From Sphingobacterium daejeonense (GTDB lineage: Bacteria; Bacteroidota; Bacteroidia; Sphingobacteriales; Sphingobacteriaceae), in assembly GCF_901472535.1 (NCBI RefSeq), contig NZ_LR590470.1, forward strand, positions 3,348,001 to 3,412,000: a stretch of 64,000 nucleotides of DNA, written 5' to 3'. The position numbers and the translations under genes were made by a program. Numbering within the stretch: position 1 is the first letter of the stretch; each line of letters opens with the position of its first letter. The notes below the pieces were generated by a model, which saw nothing but the letters and a program-made list of their open reading frames with translations, searched no databases and was not told the origin of the DNA. Below, one piece after another: positions 28,839-39,221 of this stretch.

Positions 28839-29683
28839 ATGAAAAAGATATCATTTTTCTTAACCCTTATCTTTGGGTTTGGGATTAAATACAACTATAG
28901 CACAAATAAAGAACGAAAAAACAATTACCGTAGCAATAAATGGTAATTGTGGAATGTGCAAAAAAACCATCGATAGCAATGGTTCAGAGCCAAAAATTTC
29001 AAAAGTAAATTGGGATATCGACAGTAAAAAGGCTGAAATCACCTATGATAGCACCAAAAACTTCCGAAGAAACAATTTTAAAAAAAATTGCATTAGCAGG
29101 TTATGACAATGCTAAGTTTCGTGCACCAGATGATGTTTATGAAAATTTACATGAATGCTGTAAATATGACAGAGAACATCAAATAGCAAAGAAGGGACCT
29201 CACGCTAATTCCAAGGAACATAAAGATATGAATCATGGGAAACATGAAGTTCAGAAGAATGGATTAGATGCCGTTCTCACCAATTACTTATCTATTAAAG
29301 ATGCTTTGGTTGCTACGGATTCAAAATCAGCAGCTGATGCTGCAAAGAAGCTAGCTAGTGAGATTAAGAAAGTAGATATGGCAGGGTTAGGCGAAACTGA
29401 ACATCAAACTTGGATGAAAGTTAAGACGGATCTTGAAAAATCTGCATTACAAATATCCTCTGAATCAAATATTGAAAATCAAAGATCCTCTTTTATTGGA
29501 TTATCTGACCTGATTTACAAATTAGCAAAAGATTCTGAAACAGAGATTGAATTGTATTATCAATTCTGTCCTATGGCTAACAACAATAAAGGCGCCTATT
29601 GGATCAGCAAAGAAAATTCAGTAAAAAACCCTTATTATGGTTCTAAAATGATGACTTGCGGAGAAGTAAAAGAAAAAATCTAA
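28839..29683 (+). CDS. HMA domain plus DUF3347 copper-related protein (two frameshifts)
   Basis: About 280 residues, exported (MKKISFFLTLIFG start). An HMA-like domain with GNCGMCKKTID is followed by a His-rich linker and a DUF3347 domain ending FCPMANNNKGAYWISKEN and PYYGSKMMTCGEV. DUF3347 commonly occurs with CusB and copper proteins. Shifts lie near 28875 and 29062. It sits between the Cys-rich gene and the multicopper oxidase, so the three probably form a copper-handling operon in the periplasm. Confidence 0.82.
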
Positions 29684-29715
29684 AACAAAAAGGCGGTTAA
29701 ATTATTTCACACGTA

Positions 29716-32017
29716 ATGAGAAACATGAAGAAAATCATAAAATTACTTTTATTCAGTCTCATCGTATTTCAAGCGAACTTAGGTTTTTCACAGAAGGTAG
29801 TCCGATATGATTTATATGTTACTGACAGCATGGTAAATTATGCTGGAAAGGAAAGAAGGGCAATTGCTGTGAACGGGATGATTCCAATGCCTATCTTAAA
29901 TTTCACAGAAGGAGATACGGCTGAAATACATGTTCACAATAAATTAAAGGAAGGGACTTCCCTTCATTGGCATGGTGTTTATCTTCCGAACAAGGAAGAT
30001 GGGGTACCTTTTTTAACTCAGAAACCTATTGCACCAAATAGCACATTTACGTATAGATTTCCCATAATTCAGGACGGGACACATTGGTATCACAGTCATT
30101 CTGGAATGCAGGAACAAATTGGGATGTATGGTGCGATGATCCTAAACAAACGGCCCGATGATCCAAAGTTCAGGAAAGGAATTGACGATTTGCCTAGCAT
30201 CCCTATAGTGCTGAGTGAGTGGACAAACCTAAATCCTGACAATGTCCACAGGATGCTTCACAATGCAAATGATTGGTTTGCTATTAAAAAGAATGCTGTC
30301 CAAAGTTATGGAGAAGCAATCAAAGAAGGTCATTTCAAGACCAAGGTCACCAATGAATGGAAAAGAATGCTTGCGATGGACGTCTCTGATGTGTATTATG
30401 ATCGATTTCTAATGAATGGAACCTCAGAGCAAACATTTCCTGAATTTAAAGCTGGTGATAAAGTCAGATTAAGGGTAATCAATGCAGGTGCATCTTCTTA
30501 TTTCTGGCTGACGTATGCCGGAGGCAAAATAACAGTTGTCGCCAATGACGGAAATGATGTGGACCCTGTTGAAGTAGATCGGTTAATTGTAGGAGTATCT
30601 GAAACTTACGATATCGTATTAACAATTCCTGAAGATGGATTTTCCTATGAATTTATGGCAACCCCAGAAGACAGAACTAAAAATGTATCTATGTATTTAG
30701 GTTCAGGAACAAAGCAACTGATCAGTCCGCTTCCAAAATTAAAATATTTTGAAGGCATGAAAATGATGAACGATATGATGAAGATGAATGGTGATCTAGA
30801 CGACATGGGCATGAAAATGAGTCTTCAAAAAATGGACATGAATACTGTTATGTATCCAGAAGTTGAACATAATATGCCTGAAAAAAAAGAAAATCATTCA
30901 ATGCATAACATGGAGAATGAGAACCATCAAGGCCATAATATGGAACATCAAGGCCATAATATGGAAAATGGAATGGATCATAGCCAACATAGTTCAAGTG
31001 ATATTGTAACTTTAAATTATGCCATGCTCAAATCTCCAACCAAAACTAATTTCCCTGAAAATGTCAAGGTGAGGGAAATGAAATTTGAGCTGACGGGTAA
31101 TATGAACCGATATGTTTGGAGTTTGGATAATAGAGTTCTTGCAGAGAGTGATAAGATTCTAATAAAACAAGGTGAAGCACTTAGGATAATTTTGTATAAC
31201 AATTCCATGATGCGTCACCCCATGCATTTGCATGGCCATGATTTTAGGGTTATCAATGGACAGGGAGATTACGCGCCATTGAAAAATGTACTTGACATTA
31301 TGCCAATGGAAACAGATACAATTGAATTTTGTATCTAATGTAGAAGGAGATTGGTTCTTCCACTGTCATATTCTCTATCACATGATGGCAGGGATGAATA
31401 GAGTTTTTAGTACGGATCAGCAAGAACCCAACCCCTATTTACCTGATAAAGCTTGGGGATACCGTGAACTTCAAAAGGAAAGTAATCAAATTCATTTTAT
31501 GTTCCAGAATGATTTTGCCAGCAATGGAAACGATGGCGAAATGATGTTCCATAATACTCGTTATAGTTTAACCACTGAATGGCGATTAGGTTATCATGAT
31601 ATGCATGGCTACGAAGTTGAAACACACCTTGGTCGTTATATTGGGAAAATGCAATGGTTTATGCCATTTATAGGTTTTGATTATAGATATCGAAACATGG
31701 AAAAACATGGTCCGGAAAAGAATATTTTTGGCCAGCGAAACAGTAAAAATGAAAGAGCATTATTCTCTGCTGGATTTGCATATATGCTGCCAATGTTGGT
31801 GCGTTTTCAAGCTGAGGTTTACCATGATGGGAATGTTCGTTTGCAATTAATGCGAGAAGATATCCCTATTACAAGACGCTTAAGGGCCGGACTAATGGTC
31901 AATTCAGATTTGGAATATATGGGTGATCTGAGGTATATCCTTACCAAAAATTTTGGTATCAGAACACATTATGATTCCGATATGGGATTCGGCGTTGGTT
32001 TATCTGTAAATTATTAA
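29716..32017 (+). CDS. Multicopper oxidase with C-terminal barrel-like domain (one frameshift)
   Basis: About 766 residues with signal peptide. All four copper-ligand motifs are present: LHWHGVYLP, THWYHSHSG, HPMHLHGHDF and GDWFFHCHILYHMMAG. A Met/His-rich insert (about residues 345-425, many M-x-M, HNME and GHNM units) is typical of copper oxidases of the CopA/CueO type. After the last cupredoxin domain a tail of about 200 residues has alternating strands (TTEWRLGYHDM, MPFIGFDYRYRN, FGVGLSVNY) and a final aromatic residue, like CopB-type outer-membrane barrels. The extra T near 31332 is repaired by joining frames. Confidence 0.88.
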
Positions 32018-32030
32018 TCCTTTAAAAAAT

Positions 32031-32070
32031 AAAAATGCGCCATCGGAGATCTGCGAAGGCGCATTTTTAT
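32031..32070. terminator. Bidirectional intrinsic terminator
   Basis: AAAAATGCGCC and GGCGCATTTTT arms with a 16-nt loop, between the convergent oxidase and pirin genes. Confidence 0.8.
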
Positions 32071-32090
32071 TTTAGATATTTCAAATCTTG

Positions 32091-32960
32091 TTAATCTTGA
32101 AGGTATCCAAATTTGCCAGTTTGAAAATCTCTAAATGCTTGTTTTATTTCATCTTCTGTGTTCATAACAAATGGACCATATGCTGCAATGGGTTCATTTA
32201 TCGGTTGTCCGCTCAATACTAAAACTACAGAATCTTCGTTTGCTTCAACCGCTATTTGTTCACCACTGTTTTCAAACAGTACAAAATAATCAGTAGAAAT
32301 CTCAGTACCGTTTATTTTTACAGTACCATCAAGCACCAACATGGCTGTATTAAAATTCTCAGGAAAATCAAACTCAGCTCTACCACCAGCTTTCAATTTT
32401 GCATTGTACATATTTACAGGTGTAAAAGTGGTTGCTGCTCCTTTTATTCCTTTATATTCCCCTGCCACAATTTCTACAAATCCTTTATCTTCATCAAGAT
32501 TCACTTTAGGGATTGATTTATTTTCCAAGGCTTGATATTTTGGATTTGACATTTTGTATTGTGCTGGCAAATTGACCCAAAGCTGTACCATTTGAAACTC
32601 GCCACCTTTCTTGCTCCACTCAGTTTCATGAAACTCTTTATGCAAAATACCAGAGGCTGCAGTCATCCATTGCACATCACCCTCGGAAATTATACCTCCG
32701 CCACCACTACTGTCGCCATGTTCTACTCTGCCCTTATAAGCCAAAGTTACAGTTTCAAATCCTCTATGCGGATGGACACCAACACCTTTAGGAATTTCAC
32801 TTGCAGGAAAATTATATGTTGAATTGTAATCAAATACTAAGAATGGATCCATTCGTTGCATTGATATTGCAGACGGAATAAAACTATGTACTCTAAAACC
32901 ATCTCCTACAAAATGTGGAGTACCAGGTTTTATAATCCTTTCAATTTGTTTTGTTTTCAT
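32091..32960 (-). CDS. Pirin family protein
   Basis: 289 residues from ATG 32960, supported by the -7 element at 32982-32989; a longer in-frame reading would start inside promoter sequence. Metal ligands in VGVHPHRGFETVTLAYKGRV and AASGILHKEFHE, with the pirin C-terminal domain (GPFVMNTEDEI). Second pirin of the window, closer to classical pirin than the one at 23.1 kb. A DoxX gene lies upstream on the same strand. Confidence 0.92.
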   Translation of the reverse strand: MKTKQIERIIKPGTPHFVGDGFRVHSFIPSAISMQRMDPFLVFDYNSTYNFPASEIPKGVGVHPHRGFETVTLAYKGRVEHGDSSGGGGIISEGDVQWMTAASGILHKEFHETEWSKKGGEFQMVQLWVNLPAQYKMSNPKYQALENKSIPKVNLDEDKGFVEIVAGEYKGIKGAATTFTPVNMYNAKLKAGGRAEFDFPENFNTAMLVLDGTVKINGTEISTDYFVLFENSGEQIAVEANEDSVVLVLSGQPINEPIAAYGPFVMNTEDEIKQAFRDFQTGKFGYLQD

Positions 32961-32981
32961 GGTATGTTCCTTTTTATAATA

Positions 32982-32989
32982 CAAAGGTA
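32982..32989 (-). promoter_or_regulatory. -7 element for pirin gene
   Basis: TACCTTTG on the minus strand, 21 bp before the start at 32960. Confidence 0.55.
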
Positions 32990-33060
32990 TACCACAGCAA
33001 ATCGGAAAGTATTGATGTATGGTAAGAACTGTTCTCAATATTGCTAACCTATACTAAATA

Positions 33061-33082
33061 AGGCCTTGCAATGCAAGGCCTT
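33061..33082. repeat. Palindrome GGCCTTGCA-ATGCAAGGCC
   Basis: Near-perfect 10-bp arms meeting at the centre, just downstream of the DoxX gene and upstream of the pirin promoter. It could be a weak terminator or an operator; there is no T tract. Confidence 0.6.
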
Positions 33083-33120
33083 TCCACATAATAAAAAGAA
33101 ATTTGAGTAGGAATCACCTA

Positions 33121-33568
33121 CTAAATCTGTCTCTTATATCCAGGCTTATTCATTTCTTTATCTAAGGACATAGGTCCTGAACCGACAATTAAAAAATAAA
33201 TAAGTAATAGCAAAACCACCAGGGATAACCAAAATTCTGAATTCAAAAAGCTAAATCCATTTGTGATGTTTACAAAGAAAACAGCACCAATCAGAATAGG
33301 TATTTGCAGTGCTACAGCCAGACGGGTGCATAGCCCTAAAGCTATAAATATTCCGCCTACCAAGTGTGCAAATACAACATAGTGAACAGCACCCCAAATG
33401 GATTAATTGAAAATGCGTCCTCTCTATCAATGCAGCGACAGAATCTCGATCCATAATAAAACTTATACCTTTTGCAAAAATCAGAATTCCGAGAACTATT
33501 CTGATGAAATCAATCCATCTAGGATGATGGGCATCTCCCCAATGCTCAATGCGTTGAATTAGGTTCAT
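33121..33568 (-). CDS. DoxX family membrane protein (one frameshift)
   Basis: About 148 residues, four helices (FIRIVLGILIFAKG, VVFAHLVGGIFIALGLCTRL, IPILIGAVFFVN, WLSLVVLLLLIYFLIVG). The DoxX-type RxxxGxxxFxxG pattern occurs in helix 1 and the G-G-x-x-I-A-L-G pattern in helix 2. The shift is near 33400. A strong Shine-Dalgarno (AAAGGAGGT) precedes the ATG, exceptional for this group. Redox-linked membrane family of unclear role. Confidence 0.82.
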
Positions 33569-33721
33569 AATGACCTCCTTTTTAACTGGTTATACTTTCA
33601 CAACGTTGTAAAACACTCTGATAGTATGACATTTATAAAATAAAAACAATTAATCTTGGATTTGGTTCTCACCAAAACTAATTCTCTAAATCTTTGTTCT
33701 TTAGATTAGAAATCAAGTTTT

Positions 33722-34507
33722 ATGGCAAAATTCACTAAATATTTCATTAAGGAAAACAATAGTCCATTTTGGGCATTTGCAATTCATGACGGGCACCAGA
33801 TTGATGAACAAATCGCCCCATTCTTGAACTTAAACGAAACTGAAAGATTGCGTGAAGAGGATCCTTTTACCTCTGTAATGGCAGAACTTCCGATAAATCA
33901 ATTTATTGTTGGTTCATCTAGATTTCAATTAGATCTCAATAGAACAATTAATGATTCAGTTTACTTGAGACCTGAACAAGCTTGGGATTGAATGTTTGGA
34001 AATTGGATTTACCTGAAGATATTGTTACAGAATTGTATTTAGACCATGAAAATATTTATAAAGAGATTGAAGAACTAATTCAGGCAACAATCGACAGATT
34101 TGGATTTTTCGTAATTCTTGATATCCATAGTTATAATGCAAAAAGAGTAGGTCCAGAAGAGGCCGTTGACACTATTAAAAATCCCCAGATAAATCTAGGA
34201 ACAGCCTATATTTCTGAAAAATGGACACCTCTCATTCAAGAGCTTGTCGAATATATACGAAAAGAAAATCTATATGGTGAACCGATTGATATTCAAGAAA
34301 ATATTAAATTTAAGGGAGGATATTTATCACAATTGATAAATAAAAAATTTGCAGAGCATTGGATGTGTAATATCATTTGAATTCCGGAAAGACTTTATGG
34401 ACGAATGGACCGGAACTCCAGATTTACATAAAATTGTTGCTTGCAAACAGCTTTTAATGAATTCTATACAGGTTTTAAACCACTATTTCCATTATGACGC
34501 CGGATAA
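33722..34507 (+). CDS. N-formylglutamate amidohydrolase family protein (two indels)
   Basis: About 261 residues, cytosolic. The family signs are early AFAIHDGHQID, DLNRTINDSVYLRPEQAWGL with the conserved D-L-N-R, and FFVILDIHSYNAKRVGPEEA (catalytic D-x-H-S-Y). A missing G near 33985 and an indel near 34362 break the frame; the total length stays in frame. Canonical members cleave formylglutamate in histidine degradation, but no hut gene is here. It overlaps the next gene by 14 bp and starts a three-gene operon with a DUF1704 peptidase and an ATP-grasp ligase, so another N-acyl or peptide substrate is likely. Confidence 0.82.
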
Positions 34508-36332
34508 AAATAAAGCACTTCAAAAAATCTTAAGCGCTATTAATAAGCGGAGTCCTGTACACTACCAAATTCCAAATATTGGAAAATTCATATTCAATAA
34601 AATAGTTCCTTATATATTCATTTATAGGGTTCCAAGTCCTGACAAACGGGGATAAAATGCTTGCTGATTTAGCAAAGACGGAGAATGCCAGTATTGTATG
34701 CAAATCATATGACTTCAATTTAGAAGAATGGCTGAAACCTATTGCGCAAAAATTAGCTGAAGAGTTTGGCGCATGCCTTTTGGTAGAAGCGTGGGTAGCT
34801 GATCATTAATCAAAAAGAAGATATTATGATCCATGTAGGTCAAAAAGACCTCCTCCCATTAGCCGAATATTTCCAAAAAAACATTAAAAAAGAAGCTAGG
34901 GAAATTTTTGTTTCCATCGCAAAGGATCTAAATATACCACAACCTATAGGTGTCCCTATTTTATATAGTAAAAAGGAATTACAGAATAAACAGATTCTAT
35001 TGATGGGAATATCCATCAAACAAAATTATGTTGATTCTGACGATCTAGTCTTGCCCATGCTGATTAGGTTATATCGGGAAACTCTTGCCAAATGTCTTTC
35101 AAGGTTATTCTTTGAATTTTTAAGAGTTTACACCCATCTAAATGCTACCGCTCAAAGATTAAATTTTCATCAAGAATTAACCCCATTGATGAATGAAATA
35201 GATAAATCATTAGCTCAGGAAAGCACCAAATTTGATTTCCTGTTAATGGTTACTCCTTTGAATGCTCATGAAGCTTGGCTCCAATTTAAAAAAGATAAAT
35301 ATTGGAAAACTCCGAAGTTTCTTTATCGTCCACTTCATGTTGACCCTGATCTTGTGAAACGGAGATTATACAACCTTCGGATCGAGGATATTTATGATCC
35401 TACTATGGCCTATATTTTTAGGGACAAAAGAACAGAGTTAGATAATATGGTCAGCATGATAGCTGATCGTGGAAAAGATGATTTTTTACATGGAAGCCTC
35501 CAGGTCTTCGGGAATGTATCTGAGAAACTTTATAAATCTGCGATGGCTATTTTGATGGTTACCGAACCTGAAGAGCCTATAAAAAAAGCTGATGACTATA
35601 TTTCTGCGAACGAATTTGCAAAGATGGCACGAGACGAGGTTAAGTTTTTTACAGAGGCAAAATGCTGAATTTAACAGCCCTGTCCGCGTTCGTGAAGATA
35701 TCTCAGGCGTCATGGTCAATCGAGGCGTTCTTAATATCAGCAAGGAATATAAGGTGACCAGAAAAAGAGCAGAAGCATTGATACAGCACGAAATCGGCAC
35801 ACACGTTGTCACTTACTTTAATGGACGACAACAACCATTGAGCATTTTTAGTCTAGGAGTTCCGGGGTATGAAGAATTGCAAGAAGGATTGGCGGTACTG
35901 GCTGAATATATTGTCGGAGGATTAAACAACGATCGTTTAAGAATCATTGCTGCCCGTGTCATCGCAGTTCAAAATATGCTTTTGGGAAACTCATTCATTG
36001 ACACGTTTTCTATGCTCGTAGACCAATATAATTTCTTGCCTGAAACAGCATTTACGATTGTCATGAGAGTATATAGAGGTGGAGGTCTTACGAAAGATGC
36101 TTTATACCTCAAAGGGTTGATGGAACTTATCACTTATCTTAAAGATGGCAACAATGTACATCTATTAATGATGGGAAAAATCAGAAAAGACTATCTACCA
36201 ATCATTAAAGATCTCTTGCAAAAAGAAATCCTAATCCCACCTGCAGTCACTCCACGTTATTTATTTCCAGAATTCAGTCCTCAGTGGAAAGACGTTAAAA
36301 GAAAAGGAAGCATCTTCAAATTAATACAATAA
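34494..36332 (+). CDS. DUF1704 QEGLA-motif metallopeptidase (three frameshifts)
   Basis: About 611 residues after repair. Starts at ATG 34494 inside the end of the preceding gene. Repairs: extra G near 34650, extra C near 34806, extra T near 35650. The C-terminal half has the zinc motif IQHEIGTHVVTYFNG (HExxxH) and then YEELQEGLAVLAEYIVGG, which names the family, plus MRVYRGGGLTKDALYLKG. Annotators call such genes flavohemoglobin expression-modulating. DUF1704 is also the family of the eukaryotic tubulin carboxypeptidase MATCAP, so peptidase chemistry is likely (knowledge plus inference). The genes on both sides are probably cotranscribed. Confidence 0.85.
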
Positions 36333-36351
36333 AATATTACAAGATAGATAT

Positions 36352-37396
36352 ATGAAAATCGCAATCTTAATCAATCAATCTCATAAAGAAGAGGAAAGAT
36401 TTACCACTACTATGCTCGCTTTAAAAGCCCTTGAGCGAGGGCATACGGTTTTGTACATCGGTTTGGCAGATTTTGTCTATGAAGATGAGCAATCTGTCTC
36501 TGCCCATTGCAGAGTCATCACTCCAGGCCACGGATTAACCAATGGAGCTGATTTTGTCAAATATCTCAAAGACGCTGAAAAAACATTAGTAGATCTAAAT
36601 GAGGTGGACATACTTTGGTTGAGGTTTGACCCTACACTAGATATGATAAATAGACCTTGGGCAGCAGCAGCTGGGATTCAATTTGCACAATTGGTCAAAA
36701 AGAATGGCCGATTAGTAATCAATGACCCTGACTACCTCGTACAAGCCAACAACAAACTGTATCTCGAAAATTTCCCTAAATCTGTAAGACCAAAGACTTT
36801 GGTAACAAGAAGCCATGAAGATGTCCTTAGATTCTTGGAAGAACAGAAAGATAAGATCATATTGAAACCGTTGAAAGGATCGGGTGGGAAAAATGTTTTT
36901 ATGATCGATTACAAAGAAAGGCAAAACCTAAAACAAAACAGTGGAAGCAATTTCGAGGGATGGGTATGTAATTGCTCAAGAATATTTACCTGAAGCTAAA
37001 AAAGGCGATATTCGCTTTTTTATGATGGATGGAGAACCACTAATTGTAGATGGTAAATATGCTGCTGTACGAAGGGTTCAAAAAGAAGATGAAATTAGAA
37101 GTAATATTCATCAAGGAGCAAAACCTGAAGAAGCGATCATTGATGATCAAATCCTTTCTCTTGTAAAAAAGGTATCTCAACAATTAAAAGATGATAATAT
37201 GTATCTTGTTGGGCTGGATATAGTTGGGGATAAAATCATGGAAGTGAATGTTTTCAGCCCTGGAGCATTATTTCATGCAACCAAAATAACAGGTAAAGAT
37301 TTTGCAAATGCTATTATTATTGATCTCGAAAACAAAGTCAAAGCATATTACAATAAAATAGGATTTGATCAGGGGTTGATTAATATCAATTTATGA
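36352..37396 (+). CDS. Lone GshB-like ATP-grasp ligase (one frameshift)
   Basis: About 347 residues. The GshB-like N-terminal domain (MKIAILINQSHKEEERFTTT, ERGHTVLYIGLADF) is followed by an ATP-grasp domain: IILKPLKGSGGKNVF as the ATP-binding loop, GDIRFFMMDGEPLIVDGKYA, and LVGLDIVGDKIMEVNVFSPG with the metal-binding E and N. An extra A near 36934 breaks the frame. No glutamate-cysteine ligase is adjacent, and the operon holds a DUF1704 peptidase instead, so the substrate may be a peptide or a different amino acid. 19 bp after the peptidase gene. Confidence 0.85.
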
Positions 37397-37398
37397 AT

Positions 37399-37443
37399 AA
37401 GGTCTACTTTTGAAAATTAAAGTAATTCAAAAGTGGACCTTTT
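37399..37443. terminator. Terminator hairpin overlapping the YihY 3' end
   Basis: AAGGTCTACTTTTGAA and TTCAAAAGTGGACCTT arms with one G-T pair. The right arm also encodes the last residues of the convergent YihY-type gene (KRSTFEL), so one sequence is both terminator and codons. Confidence 0.75.
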
Positions 37444-38431
37444 CAATGTTGTTATTTTTTCTATTACCTTTTCTTCCTCTGTTAGAGGAGCTGGCGGAAT
37501 CTCATTTACATTTCTTTCGATTTCTTTAAGCTCTACATGAACAGCATATTCTGAAGGCTCAATGCTGATACCATGATAAGTAGCATATTCTCTAGTAAAG
37601 ATAGCCCCTAGATATAATATTGCAGCTGTATAATAAACCCATAAAAGAATCAAAACTATGGATGCTGCCGCTCCATATGTACTTTCTGTGTCTGAAGATT
37701 GAAGATAAAAAACCTATTCCAAACCGACCAATTGCAAAAAGAATAGCTGTAAATAAAGCTCCAGCTTTTACAGGTCTCCAATTGATATTAACATCTGGCA
37801 AAACCTTAAAAATAACTGCAAACAAAATAAATGTAATTCCAAATGTTAATAAGAAGTTTATGCCATCCATAAACATAAACTGTCATGTCTGGAAAGAAAC
37901 GCAGTAGTCTATCAGTCATTGCTAGGATAATACCATTTACCACCAAGGTTACAACTAATAAGAAACCAAGTCCTATAATCAATGAAAGACGATAATAACC
38001 GATCCATAATCATTTTTAACCAGCCTTTCTTAGGTTTAGCTTTGACATGCCATATTTTATTGATAGAATTCTGCATGTCTCCAAAAACCGTTTGTGGCAC
38101 CAATTATCAATGTGATGATACTCACTATCATTGCCAGATTGGATTTTCCAGATAAACTCAGGTTTTTAATAACATCTTGGATTTGTCTAGCTGCTGTGAG
38201 ACCTACCAGTTCGTTTAACTCACCAAACAATTTCCCTTTGATCGCATCCTCACCATAGAAAATACCAGCTAAGGAAATCATAAGAACGAGGATTGGGCCA
38301 AGTGAGAATATAGTATAATAAGCTAATGAAGCACTATATTTCATGCTGTCTTCATTCATGAAGCCCATCACTGTATTTTTTAAAATATTGAAGGTGTCCT
38401 TAAAAAATCCTTTGCTTTCTTGTTTTTCCAT
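37417..38431 (-). CDS. YihY/BrkB family membrane protein (several frameshifts)
   Basis: About 338 residues of inner-membrane protein. Joined frames read DSMKYSASLAYYTIFSLGPI, LTAARQIQDVIKNL, IIGATTVFGDMQNSINKIWH and later INWRPVKAGALFTAILFAIG, the YihY/BrkB core (A-x-x-L-A-Y-Y-x-x-F-S-L-x-P and GAT-x-x-F). Breaks near 38092, 37985, 37880 and 37700. Six helices expected; function not settled (the family was once misnamed as RNase BN). Confidence 0.82.
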
Positions 38432-38574
38432 ATAAAAATTAAATCACTGTTGTGTAATTAACATAGTCCTTTTAAAAATGTTTGGAATAGCATTTAACAA
38501 TCTTATTGAACTTTCTTCATAAAATATTGTTCTTACACCAATAACTATAAGAAATTTTAAATTCAAAACTTACT

Positions 38575-38742
38575 ATGATGAGCAAACAAAAAGATGTCAA
38601 AAATCAAGATTTAGGAAGAGACGAAACTGGAAAACCAAGAGAAGAAAATGAAAAAGTTCAATCGGATACTGGTAAACGTCCTGAAGAAGACACTAATCCT
38701 CTTCCTCCAAATCCAAACAAAGTCGATGATCATGACGATTAA
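38575..38742 (+). CDS. Small acidic/charged protein, 55 residues
   Basis: Short frame starting with tandem ATGs (38575 and 38578): SKQKDVKNQDLGRDETGKPR, then a stretch rich in E, P, N and D ending NKVDDHDD. Very hydrophilic, no hydrophobic core, probably disordered. Such small proteins are common in Sphingobacteriaceae near stress genes, from memory. A hairpin terminator follows, which supports it being a real unit. Confidence 0.6.
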   Translation: MMSKQKDVKNQDLGRDETGKPREENEKVQSDTGKRPEEDTNPLPPNPNKVDDHDD

Positions 38743-38756
38743 TTATAACAGTAAAA

Positions 38757-38790
38757 TGGCCTGGAATTTTTACCTTCCAGGCCAATTTAT
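38757..38790 (+). terminator. Probable terminator of the small charged protein gene
   Basis: TGGCCTGGAA and TTCCAGGCCA stem, 8-nt loop, followed by a weak T-rich tail. Confidence 0.6.
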
Positions 38791-39165
38791 ATAATAGTTA
38801 GTGTGTGATATGCGACTCATTAAAATCCTTAAAAACCTGTATAAATTTATCCTTTGGTTTTGATGATTTTCTTAATTACTAAGTACGGGAAAATTCACTT
38901 ACGTTGAATTTATATTTCAAAAAAGTAAATTATAAATCCGTATACAACCTATCTACAAACATGCGTTTATCTAAGTTTAAACATAGATTTTCAGTTTAAT
39001 TTATTAAATGTTTAACCAACAATATTTAATTGAATTTCCATTGATTTCTTTATTTTTATTATCAGATTAAGGCATAAATTATTGCCATTCTTTCTATAAA
39101 AAGTCATATAATAATTATTCTTACAGAATTTTTTGGTGAGAATTTCTTTGATTTTTATAAAATAA
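38791..39165. other. 375-bp AT-rich gap
   Basis: No gene, RNA gene or strong hairpin seen. Very low GC. Confidence 0.5.
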
Positions 39166-39196
39166 ATAAAGGCCTGAGACGAATCCCAAGCCTTTT
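39166..39196 (-). terminator. Possible terminator of the efflux operon
   Basis: AAAGGC and GCCTTT arms with a long loop; on the minus strand T-rich sequence follows. Weak stem. Confidence 0.4.
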
Positions 39197-39221
39197 ATAT
39201 TTAGAAAATTAATTGTTCTTG

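Noticed and set aside
33722-34507. Histidine utilisation operon
   Set aside because: The amidohydrolase has no hutH, hutU or hutI neighbour and overlaps a DUF1704 gene instead.
36352-37396. Glutathione biosynthesis operon
   Set aside because: Only a GshB-like ligase is present; no glutamate-cysteine ligase lies in the window and the partner genes do not fit.
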